From positions 1,116,001 through 1,180,000 of the forward strand of contig JAJNNY010000001.1 in NCBI GenBank assembly GCA_022453515.1: a stretch of DNA of 64,000 nucleotides, read 5' to 3'. The DNA is from Astrocystis sublimbata. Its lineage: Eukaryota; Ascomycota; Sordariomycetes; Xylariales; Xylariaceae. Positions within the stretch are counted from its first letter, which is position 1; each line of letters starts with the position of its first letter. A model generated the notes under the pieces. The model had not been told where the DNA came from, searched no databases, and saw nothing but the letters and a program-made list of their open reading frames with translations. The position numbers and the translations under genes were made by a program. Below, in pieces: positions 11,863 through 22,130 of this stretch.

Positions 11863-12768
11863 ATGGACGCCTCAGATGATCCGCGGGTTAAATTTGGATT
11901 ATCTTGCCCAGAAGGTGGTGCTTTCCATATATGTTCAGATTCCTCAACAAAATTCATCGGCTGCTGCGATATAGACCCATGCACGCCAGATCATGACGGT
12001 AGATACCCAATACAGAGCCTCTTCAATGCCACATTCAGCGCCGCTAGCGGCATCCAGTTCTTACCGCAGAGTTGCGTCGCCCCCTTTGATACCAGCAACT
12101 GGTTTACCTGTGTCCACGCGCGACCGCCCTTTCTCGGCTGCTGCACAACCAATCCGTGCGATAAAGGTTGCCCGCCCGGCCGTCTTGTCCCTGCAACGTT
12201 GAGTGATGACAAGGCGAATGCAAGTCAGTTCATTGCCCCGACACCGACGAATGGCCCAGACTCGACAACAGATCCAGGCAACACAACTGGATCGAACGCA
12301 ACAACTGACCCAGGCCCGAGTCCGACAGCAACAAAAGACGCCTCTGAAGGATATTCAGCAAAGCGAGTTGGGACCATTGTTGGTACCACACTAGCCGGCG
12401 TTCTTGTCCTCTTGATAGTCATCGGGGTTTACTTATGGTACAAACGGAAGGAAGAAGACCAAGATGAGCGCGAGAGACTCTCGAGGCAATTTTTGCAAGG
12501 TACCTACCTACCTGGCTGTTGAGCAGAAGCGGTTTCAGTGATGCAGACGAGGCTAATCAGATGCTTAGATTCCAATCATACTACAACACCAAGTATCAAA
12601 ACAACACCCTCCCCTGCTGGGAAAACCGAGTCTCCTTCCGCCAACTTTAGTCGACCATTCGTCAACCATCAAGCAGGTCAAACAGGTCCTTTGGACTCAC
12701 TAAATACTCGCGATCCTCATGTTTCACAGATGTCTGAGCTGGAGGGCAGTCTGGAGTGGAACCGCTGA
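11863..12768 (+). CDS. Single-pass membrane protein with two Cys-rich GCC modules
   Basis: Two exons (11863-12499, 12569-12768) encode 278 residues. The ectodomain holds two copies of one module: C..GG.FHIC......FIGCC..DPC (residues 15-40) and C........FTC......FLGCC..NPC (71-99). A Ser/Thr/Pro/Gly/Asn-rich stalk follows (about 120-160), then one transmembrane helix near 169-192 and a basic KRKEE stop-transfer sequence, with a polar cytoplasmic tail in exon 2. There is no cleavable signal peptide, so a type III orientation (N outside) is likely. Proteins of this build are common in filamentous fungi but have no assigned role that I know; a wall or surface sensor is a guess. It lies 600 bases downstream of the GH92 gene on the same strand. 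Exon 2 is placed by phase and its Ser/Thr-rich tail ending in ELEG. Confidence 0.8.
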
Positions 12769-13764
12769 GACGTCGTGTTTTTTCCCCTCTACATCAGTGC
12801 AATTAATTGGCGTTGAGTTACAGCCACTACGAAAACTATGTCGACTCGGAACACTTTCACTCTTTTTGGTATACCTGTTTTTTTTTATGTACCACAATTG
12901 ATATGTGTGCACCTATGTCAGTCTAGCCCTGCCGATCGCGTGTGCTTTTTTATCCCGCCATCAGGAGCATTAAAGGCAATAACTACCAGCCCGCCAAGCG
13001 TCGATAAGAGTTTCGTGATTTTTATAGTCTGGACTTGGATAACCATAAAGCAAACAAACCTATACAACTTAGAAACATAGTGTCGTGAGCGCACCCATCC
13101 CCTTCATTTTGTAAATGGGTTGGTAGGCTAGCCCACGCGAAATATGCTATGTAAGTCAGCCCTCACGATCTATTCTGAGCATGCTGCTATCCTTCCACTT
13201 CATCATACTAGCTGGCAGTATGTGCCAGCATTTGTTCTATACCTACCTATCCAGAAACACAATGAACCAGCACATTACGATTTTTGGGTTAGAGTGATGC
13301 ATAGTCGCAGGCATAGGTGCCATTGAATCAGTTCTTCTACCATTTCAAGTTCTTGACGTTTTGCGGTGTCCAAGGGAAGTAGTGTCCTAAGTAGGAATCT
13401 AGGGTACCTAGGTAGGTAGTACCGATCTCCTGGGAAGGCGCTACTGTACGGAGTACTAGAGACGGCTCGGGGTCAACGACCTAAGCATGCCCCTAAGGTA
13501 GGTGCAGGTGCGGTCGCGTCCCCAATCACTTGGCGCGTCGACCCCACGGTCGTAAATTGTTAATGACCTTCTCACCCTCAAGATTCTCAAATGAACGTTT
13601 GCAAGGCCTACACCTCCACACTTAACAAGAAAACCACCGTTTCTCTCCGTTGAATAACCTGCGTTCCTTAATATTCTGGAACCAGGACCGTCCAGCGGAA
13701 CCTCTGCCCATCTCAATCTTCCCCCATCTCACCTCTTCTACCTACATCATACCAACCGGCCAGA
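12769..13764. other. Intergenic region
   Basis: Contains the 3' flank of the membrane-protein gene and the promoter of SUB1, with a TACCTAGG-type microsatellite at 13401-13432 and a TACGGAGTA word at 13447. A CT-rich stretch immediately before 13765 fits a leader. No further gene is seen. Confidence 0.5.
13401..13432. repeat. TACCTAGG-type microsatellite
   Basis: A short run of overlapping GGTACC, CCTAGG and GGTAGG units, the same family of palindromic words seen near 3900 and elsewhere. Confidence 0.7.
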
Positions 13765-14399
13765 ATGGCCCGCCCCAGCAAGAAACGCCATGTCGAGGAG
13801 GATGTGGCTTCCAGTGACGAGGAAGTCGCCAAACCAAGCAAGAAGGTTAAAACCAAGGCCACATCTTCTTCTGCCAGCAACCCAGGCAAAGATAGCGAGG
13901 GCAATTCATTCTGGCCTGTATGGACTCTCCTCTTGCGCTTACACTTCCTATCAGTCACATGTCATACGATCACTAACAGAAGCAATGTGCATCGCAGCTC
14001 GGTACCACTCGCAGAGTCACAATCCAGAACTTCAAGGGTAAAGACTATATTAACATCAGAGAGTACTACGACAGCAACGGGGAATTGAAACCAGGGAAGA
14101 AGGTTCGTCGCGGTGCCAGTCACCCCCAGTCAGCGCCGCAAGATTGGAGCTAACTAAGACTTCCTGCAAACCAGGGTATTATGCTCCCTCTTGAGCAGTA
14201 TGATTCCCTTGTCGCCGCCATCCCAGCCATCAATGCTGAGCTTGGATCGAAGGGACACGAAGTCCCCAATGTGTCTGCAAAGGCCGCAGCCACTTCATCT
14301 CCCAAGCCCTCTTCCAAGTCCCCTTCAAAAGAGCAGAAACGTAAGAAAAAGATGAACATCGAGGCCACCAGTGATGAGGAGGAATCCGATTCGGACTAG
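13765..14399 (+). CDS. SUB1: RNA polymerase II coactivator Sub1 (PC4 domain)
   Basis: Three exons (13765-13917, 13998-14102, 14175-14399), all joined at phase 0, encode 160 residues. Sub1/PC4 binds single-stranded DNA and the preinitiation complex and aids initiation, elongation and genome stability in the nucleus. Residues 1-48 are acidic and basic low complexity with likely nuclear localisation clusters (SKKRH, PSKKVKTK). The PC4 core runs from about 49: FWPLGTTRRVTIQNFKGKDY, then INIREYYDSNGELKPGKKG and the IMLPLEQYDSL helix. The C-terminal extension is Ser/Pro/Lys-rich and ends with an acidic EEESDSD tail, as in other filamentous fungi. Introns are 80 and 72 nt; the second uses a gttcgt donor. 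Identification is firm. Confidence 0.93.
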
Positions 14400-16973
14400 A
14401 AGACACTTCAATACGATGAGGGCACGAGAATGTGTGGCATATTTCACTGTACGATGATGATTTTGGCTCGCCTTGGCTTTACCGGTTGGCTCGGACTTTT
14501 CATTGCATGTTTAATCACCGCACAGAACCCAGGAGAATTATGAAGAAAGGGGACTTGCAATGATTCTAGATCGGGCGTAAGCCCATGGTCATAGTTCTGC
14601 GAGAATTTGTTTGATCAACCCGCACACTAGCAAAAATGATTGAAATTGATACCCATTGGCTTCCATGTTGTCATAGCCTGCACCTACAGACCTTACTTCC
14701 GGAGTTCACGTGATTTACCTGGTAGGTACAAAGTACTTTTTTTGTCTGCTTACGAAGCATCGTGAGTTGTGACAAGTTACAACATTTATTTCAAGACATG
14801 GATCATTACAACGCAGGTATCGTTTCCAACGCATTCTTCCGAGGGGGGGATACACCTTTCACGCATCATACACAACAAGCAGACGGTATTAGAGCATTCT
14901 TTTCTTGGATGCTGCTGGGCCATGGTCGGGCGTTTATTTCCGCTGCTTGTGAGCCATATTCCACTGTATGGATGCTTGCCCATATGTTTCGCCGTCTTTG
15001 GCTGTTTGTAGCATCACTGACAAAATGTATGCACTCAGTTGGTCCATCTGCCCTGCCGATTTGAAGTTCACCGGTTTTTGTCTTTTCTTTTCTTTTTTTG
15101 GTTCCTTTGAGCAAAAAATATTGAGCTGACCGACAAGTAGATGACACCTGGGCTCTGAACCACAGCGATCGCACAAGAATGTGAAAGGGTTCGCCTGCTC
15201 GTATCGTCGAATGTTCCTTATCCTGGCTACTGACTCTGGCAACAGAGTGGAACATAGAATAGCCTGGATTATGGGGTACTGCATTGTTCTATGTTGAATC
15301 GCGGTACCTTTGTCGAACACCTCCAGGGCTGTGCTCGACCCGGTTGGCCTATGATGTTTTTGCGGCTGCCCAAAACCTTTTAAGTTTGTTCATGCCGCCA
15401 AAAAGCCAACGCCGTGAATCAGGATAACGCGAATTGCCTTAGCCAAAAGCCGAAACCAATAATCCCCAACGAACTTTGTTTCCGTGCCTTCCCATGGATC
15501 AAGGGTATTACTTTTCGTTGGCTGATGTGTAATCCATGGAAAAAAGATGACGACCCAAACCGAGAAGTAGCGAAAACTCCTACGAAGTACCGTGACAACG
15601 AGAAAGTACAGTTACCTGAGGACGCGGCGTGCTACTTCATATCAGAACTGCTGCCCACTTTTGTCTTTTCCGGAGCTTCCGATCACGAGCCAACCTTTGC
15701 GAAGTTCACGATGTGTCATATGCGCGGAAACTTATATTCATCAAGTCGTATGGCTTCTCGGTCGTCAGTGCCACGAAGGAGCCTCGGTGCAAAGAACGGT
15801 CCGGTTGGGCCTCATCCACATATGCTGTGCTAGCGTTTTGCGCCCCTTCAGCTATCACGTTAGCTTATAGGGTGGCACTCTAACCGTTGAAACCATCCGG
15901 GTATCGGTTTGGCAGTTAGGATGCATAGCAGCCTCGTAGTCGTTTGCTCCACACTGAAATACGATGGTCATTTTGTGCATGTTGGTTAATTATTATGACT
16001 GGATTAACCCCTCGAACCAGCAAACGTTGGAGAGCAGGCTTCTCTATAATCTAATAACTTGGCGTCTATCTAGTTTAAGTCTTAACTGTTCTTCTGTATA
16101 GATGCTTGCTGATTTTCTGCAGGGTTCTTACGTTCCTCGAATAATCAGCCTACGAGGTCTCCAGATCTTTGGTAAGACCAGAACAAAAGATACTGCCCGC
16201 AGGTTTTGGGTAGAGGGGCCGTAAAGATGATGACCGATTGTCGATCAGCAGGCACAACAACAACGCGCTTAAACGGGCGAAGGGCTACAGTGGTATGAGA
16301 AGTAAGGCAACCCCAGAGACCTGAGACTTGAATCTCAGCTCGCGATTGACGTCGTCATTACGAATTTTGCCGAAATCAGAACAGAAGGGATAATCGTGGC
16401 TTAACAGGCCAGGCAGAGAGACCGTATTCTGCTCACTTTGTAGGGCTGGTATTGGCCATAGATCACGCTTGCGAGTAAGAAAACTTTTTTTTGAGGTGAA
16501 CACGTTGAATGTATTGCGACATTAGCTGAAAGCTCGTACATGCTCTTCCAAAGTTCCTGGATACGAAGCGTTTTCATTGCACCGCGTACGTATAAAGTAC
16601 ACGTGGACGGCCCGTGTGCATCAGAGCTGCTGCGAGGCGGTGTGTTTGTTAGCTGTGAGTTGAGACTCTAATTTGAATGGAGGCCAACTGCTCTCAGCTT
16701 CACACACAGTATTGGCAGCAGATTTAGGTAGCCAGTCAAGTGTTATTTTCCCCGGGAAATTTTACAGGTGCATATGATGAGATGAGTATTGGGGCATATA
16801 GAACGTCTACATTCATAATACATATTGACCCCTTTCACCTATTCCTCGATGTACCTCCATGCAACCCTGAAGGTAGAGACAGGGGCCACCATAACGCCCT
16901 AGAATGCAAATGCTCGTCTAAACTTGTCCTAATGCACGGTTGGAAAGGGTGCATTCGACCACCATCACATCAC
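14400..16973. other. Intergenic region, 2.6 kb
   Basis: No gene can be supported. Open stretches at 14866-15320 (minus, two overlapping frames) and 15414-15833 (plus) lack a convincing start, introns or any recognisable domain. The region is the shared 3' flank of SUB1 and the BRCT gene. Confidence 0.45.
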
Positions 16974-17816
16974 CTAAGCCTGCCCACTAGGTGGCGGCTG
17001 GAATTCGTCAGCGACGGCAGGCGTCTGATCCTTGGCTTTCGAATACAAGCCATAAACGCTTTGCTGGCCCTTTGAGGCGAGCTTCAGTTCCGCGAATCGC
17101 GCCTCCGGCAATCTCTTGCCAGCCTTGATGCTTTCGAGCACCCACTGGACGGTCACGTACTTGACGGCCGGCCCCCCCATCTTTGCGATTTCCTTCTGGA
17201 GCTTGCCGCCTGCCAGACCGCCCCCGCTACCACGCCCCCCCGCCGCAGACCGGCCGAGGATGACGTGGGTGACCTTGCGGCGTCCGAGGTGGCTGGAGAG
17301 GCTGCCGCCGTTCTCGGCCAGCACGTGCTTGAGCTTGTGGTCTGAGACAAGGGGGTGGGTGCTGCCGTTGAGATAGACGACTACGCCGTCGAAGATCTTG
17401 CGAGCCTGTCTTGCCCGTTCCCTCGCAGCGTCCTCCTCCCCGCGCCTAGCCATGAGGGACTCCTCGGCCGTTGTCTCGTCCGGCTTGGAAGGCCTCGTCA
17501 TGGTCCCGGGCTTCGCGAGGAGGTGCAGGACAGAGCTCTGGGCTCGCGCTCGCGCCTCTGGCGTGATCAGAGCTTTCGCCTGCGGATCCCAATGCTGCGA
17601 GCCTTCACCTACTGTATCTGATATGCGCTTGCCCCCGCCAGCGCCGCCGGTGAACTGGCCCATCAGCTTCTGGTTGCGCGAGTGGCGCCATCCCGTGCTT
17701 GCGCCAATTCTGTTCTCGGCGCGCTGGTGGCCCGAAGACGACGAGTTCCAGGGGTCGAACTGCTGTCCGAACACGGGCTCAGCGGCCGGTGGTACAGGTG
17801 GCTTGGAAGGAGCCAT
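16974..17816 (-). CDS. Small BRCT-domain protein
   Basis: A single uninterrupted exon encodes 280 residues. The N-terminal part contains a segment I remember as conserved among fungal relatives (FDPWNSSSSGHQRAENR, then STGWR.SRN.KL), a Gly-rich patch and a charged helix (about 112-140). One BRCT domain occupies about 141-240: IFDGVVVYLNGSTHPLVSDH, the Gly-Gly turn, GRRKVTHVILG, and the WVLESIKAGK helix with its conserved Trp. A Gly/Ser-rich insertion (190-204) lies inside the domain. The BRCT resembles the N-terminal domain of Rev1, the translesion polymerase, but no polymerase part follows, so this is a stand-alone phosphopeptide- or DNA-end-binding protein, presumably in damage signalling. 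The ATG at 17814-17816 is the first in frame. Confidence 0.85.
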   Translation of the reverse strand: MAPSKPPVPPAAEPVFGQQFDPWNSSSSGHQRAENRIGASTGWRHSRNQKLMGQFTGGAGGGKRISDTVGEGSQHWDPQAKALITPEARARAQSSVLHLLAKPGTMTRPSKPDETTAEESLMARRGEEDAARERARQARKIFDGVVVYLNGSTHPLVSDHKLKHVLAENGGSLSSHLGRRKVTHVILGRSAAGGRGSGGGLAGGKLQKEIAKMGGPAVKYVTVQWVLESIKAGKRLPEARFAELKLASKGQQSVYGLYSKAKDQTPAVADEFQPPPSGQA

Positions 17817-18673
17817 GAAAATAATGGAATACTACCGTGGCTGTTGGGGGAGGCGAGAGACGCGGCTGTTGTGGAGCTCCGAAAAGAAGATCGCTCTCAT
17901 GACTAAGTGAGTCGGTAGTCTATTGGCGACGCAAGATGATGAAGACAATAATAATATTATTGGCGTGCGTTCTCTCTACTACGCAGGTAAATTGGGATTT
18001 GCTTTTCTGTTTTGCTTCCACGTTGCTGTGTGGTTTGTCTCAGTATCGCACAACGTGGCAAGCGTCGCGGAATTAGCAAACCTTACCTGAGTCGACCCTT
18101 AGAGACAGACGACAGACGTGCGCGTAAGTACACATACCTAACCAAATAACCTCAGGAAAACACGTGACTGGGCGCGAATAAGTAGTATGTGAACATTATT
18201 TACTAACTAGGTAACTAGTATAATTAATCGTACATGTCAGTAGAGTAAATAAATGAACGGGGTTGTCGCAGTGTAGATTGATCACGATGTCACGAAACCA
18301 TTGTGTGTGTATTTGCTTGGTATTGCAGATGGATGTTACGTTTTAGTTCGAGCATCGGACAATGATGTCGATTTATCATTCTTTTTCTTTTTCCCCAGCC
18401 CCCCTGCTCAGGTGGCACTGCGTGCAGCCGTTCAGAGTGAGACTGGCCCGCGCGCCACAGGCAAACTAATTGTAGGCAATGCATCGCACATCGCACATCG
18501 CAAAGCCGAGGAAGGGCCAACCGGGTGAGCTCGATAAGAGAGCGAGCGCGAACTACTTAGCCAGGCTCGCCAGGCCGGGGTTTATCGACACAGGGATTGA
18601 ATTGTCTAATTGTCTTGGGCCTGTCTTGGGCCTGCCTGCCCTGCCCTGCGCCGAGCTGCACCCCTCCTTCGCA

Positions 18674-18720
18674 TACCTACCTGCCATCTACCTACTCGCC
18701 TACCTACTCGCCTACTTAGT
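18674..18720 (+). repeat. Tandem CTACCTACTCGC-type repeat
   Basis: A roughly 12-base unit containing CTACCTACTCGC is repeated about twice with partial flanking copies, preceded by two copies of a GTCTTGGGCCT unit near 18611. Confidence 0.7.
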
Positions 18721-18950
18721 AGCAAAGGATAGATGGGTGGCTCGGGTGGGTGCACAATAGGTAAGTAGGTACCTAGGTGCAGGGCAGATGCAGGCAGCGT
18801 GCAGGTGGTGGATTGGGACGGGGAAAAGATGGGCTGCGTTGCTTTAGCGCGCGCGCCGCGGGTTACATCTCGAGCATCTCTCTTATTAGACGGATCTCTC
18901 TATTTTGTGCATGGATGGCACGGATGGATGGACGGGCTACCTGGCTTAGT

Positions 18951-19009
18951 GTTGTTGCTGGCGTTGGCGTTGGCGCTGGCGTTGGCGTTGGCGCTGTCGT
19001 TGGCGTGGC
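18951..19009 (+). repeat. Imperfect GTTGGC hexanucleotide array
   Basis: About nine copies of a GTTGGC/GCTGGC hexamer with single-base variation. As coding DNA it would give Val/Ala-Leu/Gly runs, which explains the misleading open frames around it. Confidence 0.85.
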
Positions 19010-22000
19010 GCACTTCTTTAATTTGGAAGTACCCCCAAGTACCTATCTCAAAGTATCTATCTCAGGTATGGGTACATGGCGAATGGCACCCGGGCCATAG
19101 GAGGAGCGCACTACTAGTATTGTGTGTGCGAGTAGGAGGTAGGGTTGTAGTGCTACCAAGTAGCGGCGGTGATGGGCCCCGATACCCAGAGGGCCAGACG
19201 GACCGGGATGGTGGTGTTTTGCTAGGTAGAGTAGTAGAGTAGTAGGGCATCTAGATAGGCTAGGTACTGTACTTGCACGTAGCTGAGAGCCGGAGTCGAG
19301 GGAGTGTGTGTGTGAGATAAGATCCATGGGCACAGAAATCGGCCATCGAAACCACTCGCGCTCAGCGAAAGACACACCCTGTCAAGCCTGTTGCACCCGT
19401 GGTCGGCAAGCCAGCCAGCCAGCGTCGCGATGGGCGTGTTTAGGGTGTGTTGTGGTTGCTTTCGACCATCCCGGCTCGGTGCCGCGCTGCGCTGCGATGC
19501 GATGCACCCTGCTGCGTCGAGTTCGTTACCCTGGTTTGACCGTGATTAGGTTCCCCGCAAACTCATGTATGCCACCTACATACTATGTCCTCCTCCTATC
19601 AGTGCCTCTCTTTGTGCCTGTCTATGCAGCTGACGCTCTGCGCGGACCATGCCGGTACTACACTACTACAATAGCTAGCATTCGAGAGCTAGAACAAATA
19701 AGCTGGACGAGAAAGCTGTGTGGAAGGCTTAATGGCTCCATGCATAGGTCAGTCAGTGTTGATGGGTGTCTTCTGACCTCGCCTTTTCCTGTTAGGATCT
19801 TACCCCTAGCCATTCCTACACTTACAGGAGTAAACGGTAATTAGCTTCATCGGTAGCTTACCTGGTTCGCCTGGCACAAGCTCGCTGTCTTAGCCATGAG
19901 ACGTTTCCGCGATTATCGACTCTGATTAAAAAAGAGTCGTGTAGGTACTATGCTGGCGTTATGGATCGTTCATCTATATCGATTGCCTGGCAAGGGACTC
20001 GATGCTATACTCAGTCAGGTATACTCTTACGTATATGCGTATGATGAACTATCTCGTGCATTATTAATACGAAAGTTATATAGACTAGACCCGTCCTTAC
20101 GGACCCTGGCTGGTCAGAATATGGAAGGGCCATGACGATGGACCATAGAGAGATGCCTGACAGCATACTACTACTTATGTACAGATAGTATGTATGTATG
20201 TACGTCAACGCAATGCGTGCCACTACAGTCTCTCGCAAGACCGGGGTTCATGCAACAAGCACAGCCAAGTACAGGTGTTTCTTGTTGGTAACGCAGCGTC
20301 GCTTTGCACTGCTGGGGGAATCAGGCTAGAGCAGGCATTTTCAGGGGCTCGAGAAGGGGAGGGGGGAGCGGACGCCAACATTCGCGCAACGTTCGCGGGA
20401 CCGTGGTTGGGGTAGTGAGCTCGGGTTCTTTTGCCGAATGAGGGCCTGTCCTGTGCTTTGTTCCGTCGTTGCAGGCGCAGCAAGAGTCCGCAGCCGTGCA
20501 TTGTTTTTGCCGGCATAAACAGGCATCAAACCACGTTCTGGGAGGTGTACGGGGATCGCGGATTGGCATTGTTACCGCATTCGCGCTTACTTGGACGCCG
20601 CGCTACTGTATGTATGTATGTACATTACGGTATGCCTCGAGAGCCTCAGTTGCATTTCGTGAAAAAGCAACTCACCATGCAGATCTGTGAGATCTGGCAG
20701 TTGTGGCATCTCGAGCCATCTCGCCATAGAACGATCTTGCCGTCATCCACGGAGAGTACTACGGACGAGTGTCTGAGCAAGGCTCTGCTAGTGTACCTAG
20801 ATAGGTATGGAGAAACACGAGCCCAGCCGGATCTTCCACACAGTAATTAAAGAGTTGTCCTTCTTTGTGTTGATGGTTATCGTCGAGGGTCGAGGTCTCG
20901 ATTGTCGAATTTAGCAACCTCCGACCCACATAACGCAGGTCTCGGGCGGCACTGCTCCCCTGGATCGATCCCCTGCTACTATTTAGTGTTAGCCGCAGTC
21001 TTCGAAGATTTGTCACTAAGGAAGCTATTGTTATTTACCGGAGAAAACCACCAACGGTCCCGTGCCTATGACTAGGTATTGTCCTCGCGCCATCTACTAT
21101 GTAAGCTCCCGGAACCTACACCGTATATACTTACTCCGTAGACGTTATGAGAGCTGAATCGAGCACTTCCAAGTGTTGTACATAGTAGTGACTTAGTAAG
21201 TAACCTAAGACGCTTACATCTAAGCAGTACACCAACTAATTCCCTTGTTGGAGTATCGTTAGTCGACCAGGTACATTAGGTAGGTTGATGTACAGCACTT
21301 GTGTGGATCACGCCTGCATATGCTTCATGCTGCTGGCCGAGGGAAGGCTGCGGCACTGCTTCCCGTCTTTGGACACTCACGCTCGCCAGAGTGGTTGGCT
21401 GTCCGCATGGTAACGTTGACGATCCTATGTCTGGGCTGGATGAATCTTGGGCGGCCTTTACTATGGACTTAGGGCTGCCACCTCTGACCTCCGTCAATCC
21501 CACTTTCGCGCAGATCTAGCCGCGTTCGAAGCACCCTCACACAGAGTTCTTAAAATGGTACCATGTACCTAGGTACTATCGACGGGCCCTTGATGGGGTT
21601 CACTGTCGGGACTGTATCCTGCAGCAGAAGAAGCCCGCAGGTTTCTCTACATACCCGTAGTGCGGTATACTCACTATTCCTCACCTGCTCGCCTGCTTTC
21701 GGTACACTCTCGGGTCCCGCACGGCGGCTGGGCCAGCCTTTTTTGCGGCTTTTTTGTTTGACGGAGCTTTGATACGACGATCCACACATCATCTACGCCG
21801 TAGTTCGCGACTCCAATGACAATGCAGGGCACTCGACTACCCAACCACCCCAAGGGCCACCTAACCGAGGGCCAACTTCCACCGAGCCCCTCACCCCTCG
21901 CCCTCTGTCTTGTGCTCGACGAAAGTGGAGTGTCATTGGTGATCCATACTATGTATATGGATACTGCATACGCCAAAAGACCAGCCTGTGGAACGGGATT

Positions 22001-22109
22001 CGCACTACGGTAGACGCAGGGATGATCATGAATTTGCTCGGTCCCATGTCTCTCTTCCGCCGCTAATTATGTAGAGTGCGGATATGTAGCGGTAATCCTG
22101 CCTGTACAC

Positions 22110-22130
22110 ATACCTACCTACCTACCTACA
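22110..22130 (+). repeat. TACC tetranucleotide run
   Basis: Four to five tandem CTAC units within a larger patch ending in a CATGTACA palindrome. Confidence 0.8.

Noticed and set aside
14866..15320. Two overlapping minus-strand frames of about 128 codons
   Set aside because: They share the same DNA in different frames and neither has a recognisable motif or supported start.
15414..15833. Plus-strand frame of 139 codons
   Set aside because: It opens with GTG, the first ATG comes late, and no motif is visible.
19308..19844. Plus-strand frame of 178 codons in the gene gap
   Set aside because: No domain, no signal peptide at the start, no splice continuation; likely chance given low stop density.
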